A stretch of DNA of 64,000 nucleotides from Littorina saxatilis (taxonomy: Eukaryota > Mollusca > Gastropoda > Littorinimorpha > Littorinidae): assembly GCF_037325665.1 (NCBI RefSeq), contig NC_090251.1, forward strand, positions 28,316,405-28,380,404. Reading direction: 5' to 3'. Positions 1 through 11,720 of the stretch are shown here, in pieces. The notes under the pieces were generated by a model that worked only from the letters and a program-made list of their open reading frames with translations, did not search any database and was not told the DNA's origin. Numbering within the stretch: position 1 is the first letter of the stretch; every line of letters starts with the position of its first letter. Position numbers and translations under genes: made by a program.

Positions 1-689
1 CTATCGATATGTTTGTTTACGATATATTGGTAATTACTAACCGTTGACTATTTTTCAAAAATCTGAAATGACTTTTAAGAATCAAAGAAAGATTCGCTAA
101 AACGGTTGACTTCAGAAAATAAGCAATATTTTTCTGAACCATGAAATAAAAATCGAAAACTCCGTTTGATCTTTTATTTTGGTAGATTGATGACAACAGC
201 CGGAACTGAAAGTACCAGAACCAAAAATTAAGGGCATTAATCAGGTAAACTAAGAAGATTGTCGTTCCTGGCGCGCACTTCACATGTCCGTCAAACAGTG
301 TCCGAGTGAGAGAAAAAAAAAAATTTTTTCGCAGTTCGACAGTATATGAGGCCCTTCTTCATATCAAAGTGTAAAGGTTGCTGAACGATGTTTTTCCTTT
401 TTGCTTGTTTAGTTACACTTTAAAATGAAGCTAAATGTACAGACATTGTGAACAAAAATCTTCGAGAGCAGAGGTGGTATGCACGATAAGGTGCAAAACT
501 TGGCAGGGACTAAGCCCTTTGTCCGGATTGGTTCAAATCTGAAGAAATCCGGGCATTTTTTCTTGCACACCGTGCTATACCAGGGTCATGAAATATGAAA
601 ATACTTACAAATCGAGGGGGGGGGGGGGGGGGTCATTATCAAATGGGGGGTTCATCTAGCGTATTCTCATTTCAATGTGTCTGTTTCAG
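1..689. other. Non-coding stretch upstream of the first visible lectin exon
   Basis: I see no coding exon, RNA gene or recognisable repeat here. The only landmark is a run of about 17 G near 616-632. It is presumably intron of the lectin-like gene whose first visible exon begins at 690. Confidence 0.5.
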
Positions 690-873
690 GAGGAGCTGAA
701 CCACGCATTGTTCCGTCTGGGCGTTGACCAAGACTACTGGACAGCAAACACGAACAAAGGTATCCTCAGTATTACACGCATACTGTGTGAACATTTTCTG
801 TCTGATTTTATTGTTCGCTTCATTTTGCTAGTTAAAGATTTGCAGCAAACGTGAATCTCTCGCTCGCTCGTTT

Positions 874-947
<74 letters not shown>

Positions 948-1330
948 GTATGTTCGCGAAACAGAAACAAGTAAATATATATGTATTTTATTACTCATTA
1001 TCTTGAATTGTTATTTGCATGTAATTATTGATCTCTTTTTGATGTTGATGATAAGTGATCATACTGACATCTGCATGCTGTGAATAAAAATGTTTAAAAC
1101 AAAAACAAAAACTGATGTTGTTTAAATCTTTTATGTTGGCACTTGCAGTGATAAAATGGAGCAACAGTGTCTACGCCGGCGCTAAGGTCCTGAAAACAGA
1201 CGTCGCTGGTGCCTTGTGCGTACTTGGTAAGATACGTGTATTTTTGTGAGTGTGTTTGTGCTTGTGTGTGTGTATGTGTGTGTGTGTGTGTGCCGTGTGT
1301 GTGTGTGCGTGTGTGTGTGCGCGTTAGTGC

Positions 1331-1380
<50 letters not shown>

Positions 1381-3819
1381 TGTGTGTGTGTGTGTAGCCT
1401 ATATGAATGTGTTTAGGAGTGTGTTTATATGTCTGTTTTCTATGTTCGTTTTTCTGTGTGTAAAACGTGTCTGTTCGAGCGCGCGTGTTCGTCCGTCCGT
1501 TGGAGAGCTTTTGTATTACGCTGGTATTCCTGCAAAATTCCCTTTTGATCGATTAGAGTTTTCTTTCTTGTTTTTATTTTTATTTTATTTGTTATTTAAT
1601 TTAATCTTATTGTATTGCTTTAGCCTATTTAGATGAGTGTGTCACTGTGATCGTTTATTTTCATGATTTGTCTGTTGTTGTGTGTCTTTCGTCAGCTTTG
1701 ATGACCCAAAGGTTAAAGTTTTTGTGAATGCTTCGTTTTCACATTCTATGTACATGTAGTTGTTTACTTTCTTTCTTGGTAATGGATCAAAGACACCACA
1801 ATAGAGAGACAGATTCTTTCTTTTTTTTTAATGCAAGGAATTGTCGTTTTTTTCTTCAGGATTCATTCAGTATGACCACGCACATCATCGTGTATTATTC
1901 TAACAAGTATTTTTTCTTCTTCTGTTTTTGACAGACACACTGGACAGCACGAACAGATGTCCGACAGGTAAGCTTTGATTCTAGCTCCAAGCCGCCTATA
2001 TTGACGACCAGTGGAGTTTGGTTTGGTGTGGGTATGAGCGTGCGAGGGAGCAAGCAAGCGCGTGTGTGGGTGTGTGGAGGGGTGTGTGGGTGTCAGTTTG
2101 AGGGGTTTTATTTTTCGATAAATGTCTTTGATGACGCCGTCTTACTCGGCTTTTAGTGAAAGTTGAGGCGACACTGTCACGACCTCCTTTTGTGAGGTGT
2201 GTTTTTATTTGTGTGCATGATGTGTGTGCGCGCGCGTGTTTGTGTGTTTGTGTGTATGTGTGTGTGCGTGCGTGCGTGCGTGCGGGTGTGTGCATTCGCG
2301 TGTGTCCTACATGTTGATGCATTATGTCTGTGCATGGCCGCTTTCTGACCTGAGCTTTTTTTGGTCTCATCCTCAAAGTTCTGACTCAATTATAAAATAC
2401 TTCTTCTCCTTCAGACTGGGTGGAGAATGGCGGGTCGTGTTACCTGACTCTGGGTACTGTGGTCAAGTCCTACTCTGCCGGGGCCGCTCTGTGTGAGAGG
2501 TAAGAAACGGGTCTGAGTGGTCCGAGACTGCCAACACCATGTATTTGCTCTCTTTGACGAAAGAACGACAAGCGAAAACACTTGCAAGGTGCATGTTTAA
2601 TGTGAGACTGCTGTGTTTCAAGATTTTTACCCGCGTATCCGACGTTTTGTTTTTCTTCGTGTAAATAGTTTCCAACACGAAGACATACCTTGTACACTAA
2701 TGAAAGAACAAACATTTGAATTGGTCCTGATCAGGAGTAGCCAAACCGGTTGAAGGAAACTGCTGAAAACCCAACAACCAACTAACTAGTATCCAACCTA
2801 TCTTGTAATTATTCGATGGAATAGAATAAAATTCTCACGTAGCATTTTTTTTTTGGGGGGGGGGGGGGGGGTTGGAGGGGTAACGGATATACCCAAGAGT
2901 TAGCCCCTTGGAAGTGACGTTACATACTGAAGAAGAGCGAAAATCTGAGATTCACTCAGTGTGACGGTGAACCTCATATGGAGTTTAATGATCGAGATAT
3001 TGCTCGCTACATGTATACCATTGTCATATTTGAGGGAGAAATTGTCTGAAGCACCCTTCATCATAAAATTCTCTTCTTTCAGGGGTAGCAGCGACAGCCA
3101 TCTTGTTCGTGTGGATTCCGAGGCAGAGAACACGTTCTTGTCCACCCTCGTACCCACTGGCTCTGCAGCTACTGAAAATATGTTGCTGGGTAAGTTGTAA
3201 ATGGTTGTGATGGTGGTGGTGGTGGTGGTGGAGATGATGGGGGGGGGGGGGGTGGTGGTGGTGGTTGTCATTTGCCGTCAAAAGGCAGTTTGTTTTTACT
3301 GACAAAAAAAAGCGTGTTATCGTGATTTTCAGTCCTGTTCAGTTATGTTACGATTGTTAATAACTCATCAAATTGTGTCGTTCATTCTCTGAATGTTAAT
3401 ATTCATTATTTCTGTAAGGGGGGTGGGGGGGGGGGGGGGGGCAAAAACGTGACTAGTAGCAATAACAACAAAAGCTCTGTAAATTAGAGCTTAGTATTAG
3501 AGACACCTCAATTTACAAATTACAGCAAATCTCAACCATATTCTGTCGTTCCCTCTCGGTGTGTAAATTCGTCATAACTGTTAATGTATTCTATTCGATT
3601 TTGCCAGGTTTCTACTACAGTCCACGACATGACCAGTTTGTGTGGCAAAGTGGAGATCTACCGACCTATAGCTCGTGGAGTTCCGGAAATGGAAAACAAA
3701 ACCTTGCCGGTGGATCCTGCGCAGTGCTCGATTCTACCACTTCCGGTTCTTGGAGTAACGCCCCTTGTGATCAGCTGACTGGAAATCTTGTTTGCGAAAT
3801 GCCTGCATTTGTTGTTTGA
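690..3819 (+). CDS. C-type lectin-like gene, 3' portion (six exons)
   Basis: Six GT/AG-bounded exons join in one phase: 690-759, 1149-1226, 1935-1967, 2415-2499, 3083-3189, 3608-3819. They give 194 codons and a stop. From about residue 61 the translation reads as a C-type lectin-like domain: WVENGGSCY, AALCE, LVRVDSEAE, then GGSCAVLD, WSNAPC and a final NLVCEM. Cysteines at about 87/187 and 162/178 sit where the two conserved CTLD disulfides are expected. The first 60 residues (DYWTANTNK, KWSNS, ALCVLD) resemble the second half of another, degenerate CTLD. The Ca2+/sugar motifs EPN or QPD and WND are not present, and WIGL is replaced by a Tyr/Phe-rich segment, so calcium-dependent sugar binding is doubtful. 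No start codon or signal peptide is visible; the 5' exons should lie before 690. The product is probably secreted, as most molluscan CTLD proteins are (inference). Confidence 0.85.
877..944. repeat. (CT)n microsatellite in lectin intron 1
   Basis: An almost pure CT tract, preceded by a CTCG-rich stretch. It creates spurious Arg-Glu repeat ORFs on the minus strand. Confidence 0.95.
1258..1396. repeat. (GT)n microsatellite in lectin intron 2
   Basis: A GT-rich tract with occasional interruptions. It creates a spurious Cys-Val repeat ORF. Confidence 0.95.
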
Positions 3820-3826
3820 GACGTAG

Positions 3827-3832
3827 AATAAA
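3827..3832 (+). terminator. Poly(A) signal of the lectin-like gene
   Basis: A canonical AATAAA begins seven bases after the stop codon at 3819. It is so close that a longer 3' UTR using a later signal is possible. Confidence 0.5.
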
Positions 3833-6500
3833 TAATAGTTCTGTCATTACTTTACGTGTTAGTCTGTATTTGTTTCTCTCGTTCTCCGAATTCGTGCCCG
3901 CTTGATTTCTGTTTTATTTGAATTTGACTAATTGAGGCAAAGGTAGGCGACATATTCGCTGTTGATTGGATATCAGTCTTTTACAGTGTTTGAATAATTT
4001 ATTCGTCTACTTTTCTGTTGTTAATTTATAGAATATATTCATCACTTCAAATTGACATTCATGTACATTTAGTAACTTTGTCTGTGATCACATTTTCGCA
4101 TCATTTTGGGTACAATCATATTATGATTATAATCAAGTTATGATCATCCCGAAAAGCGCTTTTTTTGCAATAGGTCTCAACCATTAGATTTCTTGATGCA
4201 CTAGCTCTTACTACTGAGAGTTTAAAAAAACGTTAGCATGCGTCTTGTATACAAAATACTTTACACAAAAGACTCTCATCATGTCTTATACGACAGATAC
4301 TAATTAGAACTAAAACTCCGAGTTGTTATCAGTTATTGATACACGTTGATTTGTTTCCCCCTGTCATTGAAAAAAAGGATCAGGCTGCTGGTTTCTGCAA
4401 TTTGCTGTCGTCCCTTTGAACAGCAAACATGAGTCGACTCCACTACACAAATCAGCCTCAGAACTTTGAGATTGGAGCCCCGGTTTTACTACCCCTGCTA
4501 CCATCTGCCTTACAGATAAGAGCAAGTCCAATATGTTAGAATCGCACTGTCTGCAGGGCGTCTCGAAGATATACTGGAAAAAGAAATTCACCGCGATCTT
4601 AGTCGATGATCCTTTGGCAAATACTTCCCGGATGACCTAACTGGGGTCTTGGGGGAGGGGGGGTGGGGGTCCATATAAAACTGTGCCTTAGGGGATAAAA
4701 TAACGATTGGCTGTAGCTTTTAAACACAGAAAAAAATATTTCAGTATTGCAAAGTGGTGTTGATAGTGTCGAATGTAAACAGTCTCAAAGTGAAAGTGGA
4801 TGTTTTCCGGAAATTGCGCAGGTGGAAATATACGATCTCTCACAGCACATAATTATTCGCAAGAATAAGGCCACAGGCTTCAGCTGACAAGCTACAAGTA
4901 CATCTACTTTTCTAATTGGCCTATGTACTCACGTGTCCAGCGAAACTTTGGCGAGTTCAGTATCCCCTTTGTACTTGGTTCTCAATTTGAAGCGATGGGC
5001 CTCTGACGAAAACAATCTTTCTTTCAGCGCGACCCAGCGCTGGTGCTGCGTGGTGATGAAGCAAGGAGTCCACTTTCTCTTCTCAGCAGATTTAGTGGCC
5101 TTGGCAGCTTTAGACGGGTACACACTTCTATCTTTTTTGCCATTGTACGCAACCGCGCTTTGACTATCTTCGACGCCATTGGTTTACGAAACGTCACGAA
5201 GCGACGTCAACGGTCTAAAAATAGCCCGAGACCTGGAGAACTATTGCTAAACAATGCAATAAAGAATTAATTATTTCTCGTAATTGGTAAGGACTTCAAA
5301 CCTAAAACTTTGCAGGAAGCTTAATTTATACATCCCCGCAACGATGGGAAAAGCCCTGGAAGTAATTAAACTAATTAAATTGGACTATATGTCAGCCTTT
5401 AAAGAATCCCTCTTCGATTTCAAGACGTAAAGTGTTCTTACGTCAGGTTTGACTGACTCAGTTCGAAGCTCTGTGTTCTGTAGTTTCAGCCCGTCTTTGT
5501 ACAGAGATATATATATATATATTTCCGATGGTTTGGTTGTTGATGTTTTTTTACTCAATCTTATTCTCCGTGTTGTTCTCGACCAACTCTTCAAAAACTA
5601 TTCACATTTAAGGCGTGTCAAAGTGAAGGGCAGAAGGTTCCTTAAAACTCAGATTTACGGTCAGTACTTTTAAATCTTAAAGGGCCAGTGCCGGAGTCAC
5701 AGCATTGCTGAAGCTGAAGCACAAAATTGCAGTTTTTGACTCACTCATTGCAATGAAACTTAGTATTTTTTTTCAAACGGATAGCCCCGGCGGCTGCCTG
5801 CCCGAGGCATGACTGAAGGCCCTACAGGGGCTCCGTGCTCCCCGACGTGTCAAATTCAGTAACTTTAATTTCTTAAAAAAATTTGTCATAAAATCTTGTC
5901 TGGGGGCACGCCCCGGAATGCGTTTCTGATTTCAAAACTTCAACGATCAGAGTATACGTGTTTACTTGATAGTTTCTATCTGAAAGCCGTGTAAGGTTTA
6001 ACATTTTGCCGCATCTGAGACGTGCATCACTAATCTGAGCTTTAAAGGGTCATCGTGAACACTATAAAAGCTGCCAAAAATATTACTTTCAGCAGTCGAA
6101 ACGGGGTTTTCTTTGACATTTTACTGGTTTGACTGTACATTACTTCACACATACTGATTGGTTTTAGAGCTAGCATCGTAATCTGTGGTCCAAAATGTAC
6201 ACCGTTTTTTTGTTTTGCAGTGTTTTGTTTTTAACTCATCATTTTTGATTTAAGTCATTTGATAAAAGATATGTACTTCTGTTCTAACATGATTCAAATA
6301 TGCTGGAAAAGCACGATAAGAGTTTAACGTTAACTTGACTTCACTGACTTTCATAGATGCTAACTCAGGGTTGTTGGTTGTTTTTTTTCCCTGTTGGACT
6401 CAGTGATACCTACTATCAATGATAACAAAACTCGCACTATGTCAATGAAAGTAAGCTTACCATTGTCGAAGACTACTTGAACATAAAACATAAATAGTAA
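3833..6500. other. Intergenic stretch, no confident gene
   Basis: I find no exon with supporting context. A minus-strand patch (about 5179-4933) is open in one frame with a good GTGAGT donor at its end, but that frame has no ATG and the frame with the ATG stops early. A (TA)n run lies near 5507-5522. Bases 5690-6050 contain GC-rich text like that found inside other repeats of the window, so they are probably an old mobile element. Confidence 0.4.
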
Positions 6501-6511
6501 GCAGGGCAAAT

Positions 6512-6905
6512 TTGTGTGTGTCAGTGTGTGTGTGTGTGTGTGTGTGTGTGCCGTGTGTGTGACGGTCAGTGTGTCAGCCTGCAGTGTGTGTGTCAGTCAC
6601 GATGTTTTCAGTGTCAGCCACAGTGTCAGTGTGTGTTCCTGTGTGTGTGCATGTGGTGTAAGTGAGCCCGGTGAGTGGGTGTGTGTATGTGTGTGTGTGT
6701 GTGTGTGCGCGCGCGTCACTCTCTCAGTGTGTCTATGTCTCTCTGTGTCTGTGTCTCTCAGATCTTGCACACCGGCACAAAAACTGACACAGACACGGCA
6801 CTGCAACAAGCACACGCATACTGACGCATACACTGACACACACAGTGACACACACACACATACACACGCATTAAACACACGCGTTCAATAACGCACGCGC
6901 GCACG
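6512..6905. repeat. GT/CA-rich low-complexity tract
   Basis: Imperfect GT, GTCA and CA repeats, switching from GT-rich on the left to CA-rich on the right, so the tract is partly self-complementary. Open frames on both strands here are low-complexity artefacts. Confidence 0.9.
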
Positions 6906-6991
6906 CACGCAGACATCTTACACAAACATACACAGAATTAACGTGCAACACATGTCGCCAGGAGAAGGAGGAGAGAGAGAGGAGCTGATCT

Positions 6992-7219
6992 ATGGAGAGA
7001 GAAGGGGAGGTAAGCCACAGTTACTCGGTACACATGTACCAAAGCTTGTTTTCTGACAGGAGAGTTGGAAATGTGCGTTACAAGACGTTGAGAGATAGTG
7101 ATCAGCTGATTGAAGCCCCCTACAATGACCAGCACGTCCTACAGTTCTCTTCTAGTTCGGCACACGAGATGAATGATTCGGGGAGAATGAGGCCAGTGAC
7201 CGTGACGGCCAGACTTTAG
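6992..7219 (+). CDS. Short unidentified ORF (75 aa), possibly an exon
   Basis: An open frame of 75 codons. Its second half, from about 7065 (RRVGNVRYKTLRDSDQL, then APYNDQHVLQF), has the composition of ordinary protein, not low complexity. A possible 3' splice site (TTTTCTGACAG) lies just before that half. I recognise no domain and found no partner exon in the right phase nearby. It may be a terminal exon of an unknown gene or chance. Confidence 0.2.
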   Translation: MEREGEVSHSYSVHMYQSLFSDRRVGNVRYKTLRDSDQLIEAPYNDQHVLQFSSSSAHEMNDSGRMRPVTVTARL

Positions 7220-9345
7220 TGTTGTGTGCAGAAGACAGAACTGCTGTGTGGTGTGCAAAGGTAGCTGACGACATCAAATCATCATCAATTCAACCGTCGC
7301 CATGTGATATTATTTGCGAGCCGGGTGAAAAAGAGAGGTGTGTGCAAAAACGGATGAACGGGTAAATTGTCAGTAAAGTGACATTTTAAGTCTTTAATTA
7401 ACTCTTAAGAGAATCTGACCGGTTTCATAATTGTCTGCATAGTTGTCTTCCTTCGTCTGATCGGAAGAATCGGCTTTTGTTTCGAAATCACTGTGTCAGA
7501 TTTTTCGGAGGAACGAAACTAGGTTGTATTGATGCGTTCGAGTTCAGTGTCAGTCGCGAGTTCGGACAGCGTGTGACATTCCTACGTGCCTTGGCTTGAG
7601 AAGAATTTGGTTTACAGCTCTTTCCTTTGAGTTTGAAAGGTTTGTTTTCAAAATATACATGTATACTGTATCTTATTGGCTATACTGTTGAACTTGAATT
7701 TATAAAAAATCAGGGAAAAAAAATCTGTATTCATTAACTTACAGTGCTGCTGAAACTGAAAGTGAACAATAGTATGTTTCTGAATAATAGCTTTTACAGC
7801 AAGTAGATCCGTGTTGTTTTAGAATCAGTTTAAATGTCCAACCATCACAATTTATGAACATGTACATGTGGAGAGAGATCGAGAGATGTGTGTGTTTGTG
7901 CACATGCTTTCAAGAGAAATTAACTCAGAAACCTTATTTTCAGTCAGGGCTGATGTCCCGATGATGATATTGTAATATATATATAATACATGAATGCCAA
8001 TTTATTAAACCAATTGAGGCCAGCAATACAATTTGAAAAAGGTATTTATATTATCAGTGGGCAGAGGAGGCGAATGATTGATACTCGATGATCAAATCTG
8101 ATATTAGAAGCAGCATTGGTGAATGGCAAAGCAAACTGTCGATCTTTGAGCAAAATTGCTTTTCTTTTTAGTTCTTTCTCGATCTCCTTTTGCACACAGT
8201 ACTATTCACTTTACACACAGATTTTTAGCTATTATTGGATATATTTATAGTCTATTACATGTAATTGTTCACACAGAACATGTCTTACCACATGATGAAG
8301 GAAGGAAGTTAAATTACTGCAGCTTGTTAGTGCTAAGTGTCATATGATGATATATTATAATATATGTTCCATGTATCAGCAGTTAATCTTCAGTTATTTG
8401 GTATAAATTCATTAAGTATTAACTATTATATATCCCATGACCTCCCTTCTTTGTCTCTGTAAATGTACTCTAGGTATATTTCTTGTATTTCCATTGTTCT
8501 CTTGTTACATATCTATGATGTAACTATTGCACTCTTATTACACATAGAATAGTGGATAAATAACAAGGGTGCACGAAATACATCATAGCTGTCTCTCCTT
8601 TCTGTCGTCCTTGACATTCCAAAATGCAATGTACCTGTCCACCGGATGTGCATGGGGTTACCACGCTTTTGAGAACTGGCGCGAGAGTCGTTCAGTGCTA
8701 TAGCTGAGTTTTAGTCTCGACTTGCCGAGACTATCATCACAGCGTCACTGATTTCATGACGTCTGTCGTCCATCGCGTCATATTCTGGGGAGTAATCTTG
8801 TTATGTTTCCTTCTATTCGCTGTTCTAATCTATTTCTCTCTTGTGATCAACATGACAAGCCGTATGTGTTTGAGTGTGTGTGCTCGTGCTCTCAACTAAA
8901 ACAGAAGTCAAACTAGCAATCGTTAAAAACACAGTCCGTCCGACCAGCACTGCTATGTTCAGGCTATGCTCATGTGAAGTTACAGCGTGCCCGGTACACA
9001 TGCCCTTATCGGTACATCATCAACTACGATTGTTCTCTGGACAAGCTGTTTAATGCATTTTGCGAGTATTTCTAGCTCTTCTGCGGTTCAGTAGGCCCTA
9101 TAGACGATGAAGGTGTCCATCAAGATCTCAGGAGATGCGTGTGTAACCACTAGGTATTCAGTCAAATCCGTGTAAGAGGCTTTCAACTGACGGGGACAAC
9201 CAAGCCACCATTATGCACCGACTTGACATAGATCAACAGACGTGCCTTTAGAACAAGGTATGTGCAGAGGTGCCTCATCTGAACAGACAACTAAAGCTTG
9301 ATGTTTCCATCACACTTTGTCTTTTAGATCTTCATGGGATATACA
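7220..9345. other. Non-coding stretch
   Basis: AT-rich sequence without a supportable exon or RNA gene. A short patch near 8700-8730 resembles the TCTCGG text of the GGCTCACG family annotated at 9554. Confidence 0.4.
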
Positions 9346-9347
9346 GG

Positions 9348-9488
9348 TTACAACACTCGTGATATTTTATATATATTATATTATGGCTTGTATTTCAGTC
9401 AAGACCCAGCGGGAATATCAAAGGGACTCACTCGCCTCTGAAATACAAGCCATATAAAAACCCACTCGTGTTGTATTTGTAACCTCTA
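9348..9488. mobile_element. Short palindromic MITE
   Basis: Inverted arms: GGTTACAACACTCGTG on the left pairs with CACTCGTGTTGTATTTGTAACC on the right, and GGCTTGTATTTCAG pairs with CTGAAATACAAGCC. The whole unit could fold as an imperfect hairpin of about 140 nt. No transposase is present. Confidence 0.7.
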
Positions 9489-9553
9489 TATATATATCAA
9501 ACTCAATTACAATTGTTAGTTGTTACTGTCAGCTGATAAAGTTATCAGTTATT

Positions 9554-10311
9554 GGCTCACGTAAGTGCAGCCTATGCGATCGTAACTTTGTCTGTCTGTG
9601 CGTTTGTGCGTGTGTGTGTTTGTGCGTGTGTATGTCTGTGGTAGAAACTTTAACATTTCGTCATTTGAAGACGTCACATTATGGCGTAAGAGGGTTAGAC
9701 GTCACGCGAAGGAATTACTGAAAGTCTCGGTTTTGAGCGGGCCGAGACTAGTTGGAAGGCAAGAGTTATCTTTTTCTTTTCATGTCTTGGCGTCTCAAAT
9801 CTTATTAGTCAGAAAGCGCATGCACGTAGTCTCGACCAGCGCGTGGTGTGCTTCTTTCTGAGTACTTTACGTCACAAATTGTACTTTACGTACTTGATGA
9901 TGACGTAAGTTAATTGTATGTGTTCTATTTCGTTGACTGAGCACGGCCGGGACCAGTTGGCGTGAGCGCTGGGATTTCGAGTTTCATTCGACATGTCAAT
10001 GCATCGCAGTATGAAATAATACAGGTAGGAGGTTAGTTCTTGTACTTTGGGTCAACCAAAGTCAATAAATTATGCATTCTTCACTATGGTATTGAGTCTG
10101 ATTTCGTCGTCCATCTTGAATCGAAAAGCACTCTTCTTACAAAAAAAAACCAACTTCGTTGCGAGCTACGGCGAAGCTTCGCATGTCAAAACTTGAGAAG
10201 CGATGTTGGGGTCAAAGTACCACGCCGTAGCTGCGGGTTTTTGGTATTAAGACTTTGCGAAGCTTCGTGTAGTGAGTTTGTGTTACTGTTTGTCTATTTC
10301 TTACGTGAGCC
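9554..10311. mobile_element. Non-autonomous element with GGCTCACGTAAG inverted ends (copy 1)
   Basis: The left end GGCTCACGTAAG (9554-9565) is matched by CTTACGTGAGCC at 10300-10311. A second copy with the same ends and the same internal segment (CGTCACATTATG, GAGGGTTAGACGTCACGC, GGCCGAGACTA) lies at 58623-59065. A reverse-oriented piece is captured inside the MITE at 47229-47895. The ORFs in it match no transposase I recognise. Confidence 0.65.
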
Positions 10312-11260
10312 TTGAAGGCTTCGCCTCTTGTTTTATCTTTAAATTTAAGGCAATTTGTCCAATTGTGGTGACAGAGGAATTTTTTTCTCATTCAGATCAT
10401 TTCATGTTTAACATTAATCTCTACAGGTTTATTTGGTTCTACTTCTAGCTGCAATATTGTATCAAGAAAACTTCACATATATATATATTTATTTTTAATT
10501 TTTAACCTTTTGTACAGATTAACAAAGTTTTGCGCTACATGTCATTTCAGTTTAGGGCTGCAAACAAATACATGTGTGTGAAATTCAGTCCAGTGGGCTC
10601 TTAATTTTACATTGTTGATTTGAAGCATGCCATCTCCCTCTCCTTGATAGAAGCTGTCAGCACTTCATGACAATGAAAACATCTCTGTGCCCTGAGTGTG
10701 CTTGTCAGCAATGTGTGACAGACCCTAGCTCATTAGCTGTCATGAGCAGAAAGGGTTTTGCCTAACTTAGCTAATTACCAAGGGGGCAGGGGTGTTAATG
10801 AGAGTTGAGCAAACTTGTATACTGAATCGCCAGACAATATTAGTTGATACACTCTCTGATCTGTAGTTCCCAGACGATGTGCATTTGTATGACCTTTTGG
10901 CTGAATTCACTGACACTGTGACAGTTTATGTGGGGATTAATTGCAATGATTCATTATGGGGGGTGTTTTTTTATGCACAGAATACATCAGGATTCAGTTT
11001 GAATTAATTATAACCTGTTGTCAATTTGCATTTTGTAAATGCATACATGTGCAAAACGTAGGGGTCTAAATTAAATGAATACCAGGAGCATGCAGTTAAA
11101 AAACTCTTTTTTACATGAGTTTATCATAGCATATTTTACTTTAAAAAGGAGTAAGAGCACTTACTGGTACTTGACCAACAGAAGAGCAGGTGGTCCGTGA
11201 GTCATATGATATATCATTTATGTCACACGCTTTCCTTCTTTGCCACTACTAAAGCAAACG
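10312..11260. other. Non-coding stretch
   Basis: No supportable gene or repeat boundary; AT-rich. Confidence 0.4.
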
Positions 11261-11261
11261 T

Positions 11262-11510
11262 GTGCAAGATTGTATGTTACATGCTTTGGAGCATGTGCAA
11301 GAACGGATTCAAACTCGAAATCGTCCCTCCAAAAGCCCCAAAATACACACACGACTTTTATTTCTCCTGCTGTTATCGTTTCTTCTCTTTACAAATTCTC
11401 AGTTCAACGCTGAGAATACTGAAAACGGCACCCCAGACGACAGTACTGTTTCCATACGCGAATTTAGCTGCCTTTGGAAAGTGGCTCGCTCAGGAGGCCT
11501 GTTAGTCTGA
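11262..11510 (+). CDS. Unidentified short ORF with a hydrophobic core (82 aa)
   Basis: An open frame of 82 codons with a strongly hydrophobic core (RLLFLLLLSFLLFTNSQ) followed by a polar, acidic tail. This looks like a signal peptide or membrane anchor preceded by a basic stretch. The overlapping frame 11197-11505 is an alternative reading. No homologue is recognised. It may be a terminal exon of an unknown gene or chance. Confidence 0.2.
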   Translation: MQDCMLHALEHVQERIQTRNRPSKSPKIHTRLLFLLLLSFLLFTNSQFNAENTENGTPDDSTVSIREFSCLWKVARSGGLLV

Positions 11511-11529
11511 ATCTAGAAGGACAGAGTTA

Positions 11530-11682
11530 TGAACATAGATGACAAAGATCCCGGAAAGAACAAACATTTCGCGGATGCAGACACAGAAAGACGTCATGAA
11601 GATTGCAATGCTTCAAAAGATACAGACTGTGACGATGACTGTGACGTCATTCACATATATATACCGAGACGTCATTTATAGT
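11530..11682 (+). CDS. Unidentified short acidic ORF (50 aa)
   Basis: ATG at 11530, stop at 11680-11682, in the same phase as the ORF ending at 11510. The protein is Asp-rich with four cysteines (HEDCNASKDTDCDDDCDV). It overlaps the CRE/TATA patch upstream of 11721, so it may be non-coding promoter DNA that happens to be open. Confidence 0.15.
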
Positions 11683-11690
11683 TGTTCGGT
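11590..11690 (+). promoter_or_regulatory. Promoter-like patch: CRE-type sites and a TATA box
   Basis: A perfect TGACGTCA lies at 11642-11649. Related ACGTCAT cores lie near 11592 and 11669. TATATATA is at 11656-11663, about 58 bases before an ATG in good context (CACAATGG, 11721). The arrangement fits a core promoter for the exon at 11721; this is inferred from motifs only. Confidence 0.4.
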
Positions 11691-11720
11691 CACTTTCGTC
11701 AAAAAGTAGATCTCTCCACA

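Noticed and set aside
734-970. Arg-Glu repeat protein on the minus strand
   Set aside because: It is the translation of the (CT)n microsatellite; the same applies to 17663-18088.
1331-1636. Cys-Val repeat ORFs (also 6514-6891, 61405-61650 and others)
   Set aside because: Translations of GT/CA tracts.
4933-5179. Possible first coding exon on the minus strand ending at a GTGAGT donor
   Set aside because: The ATG frame stops within 64 codons before the donor, and the frame open to the donor has no ATG; no partner exon was found.
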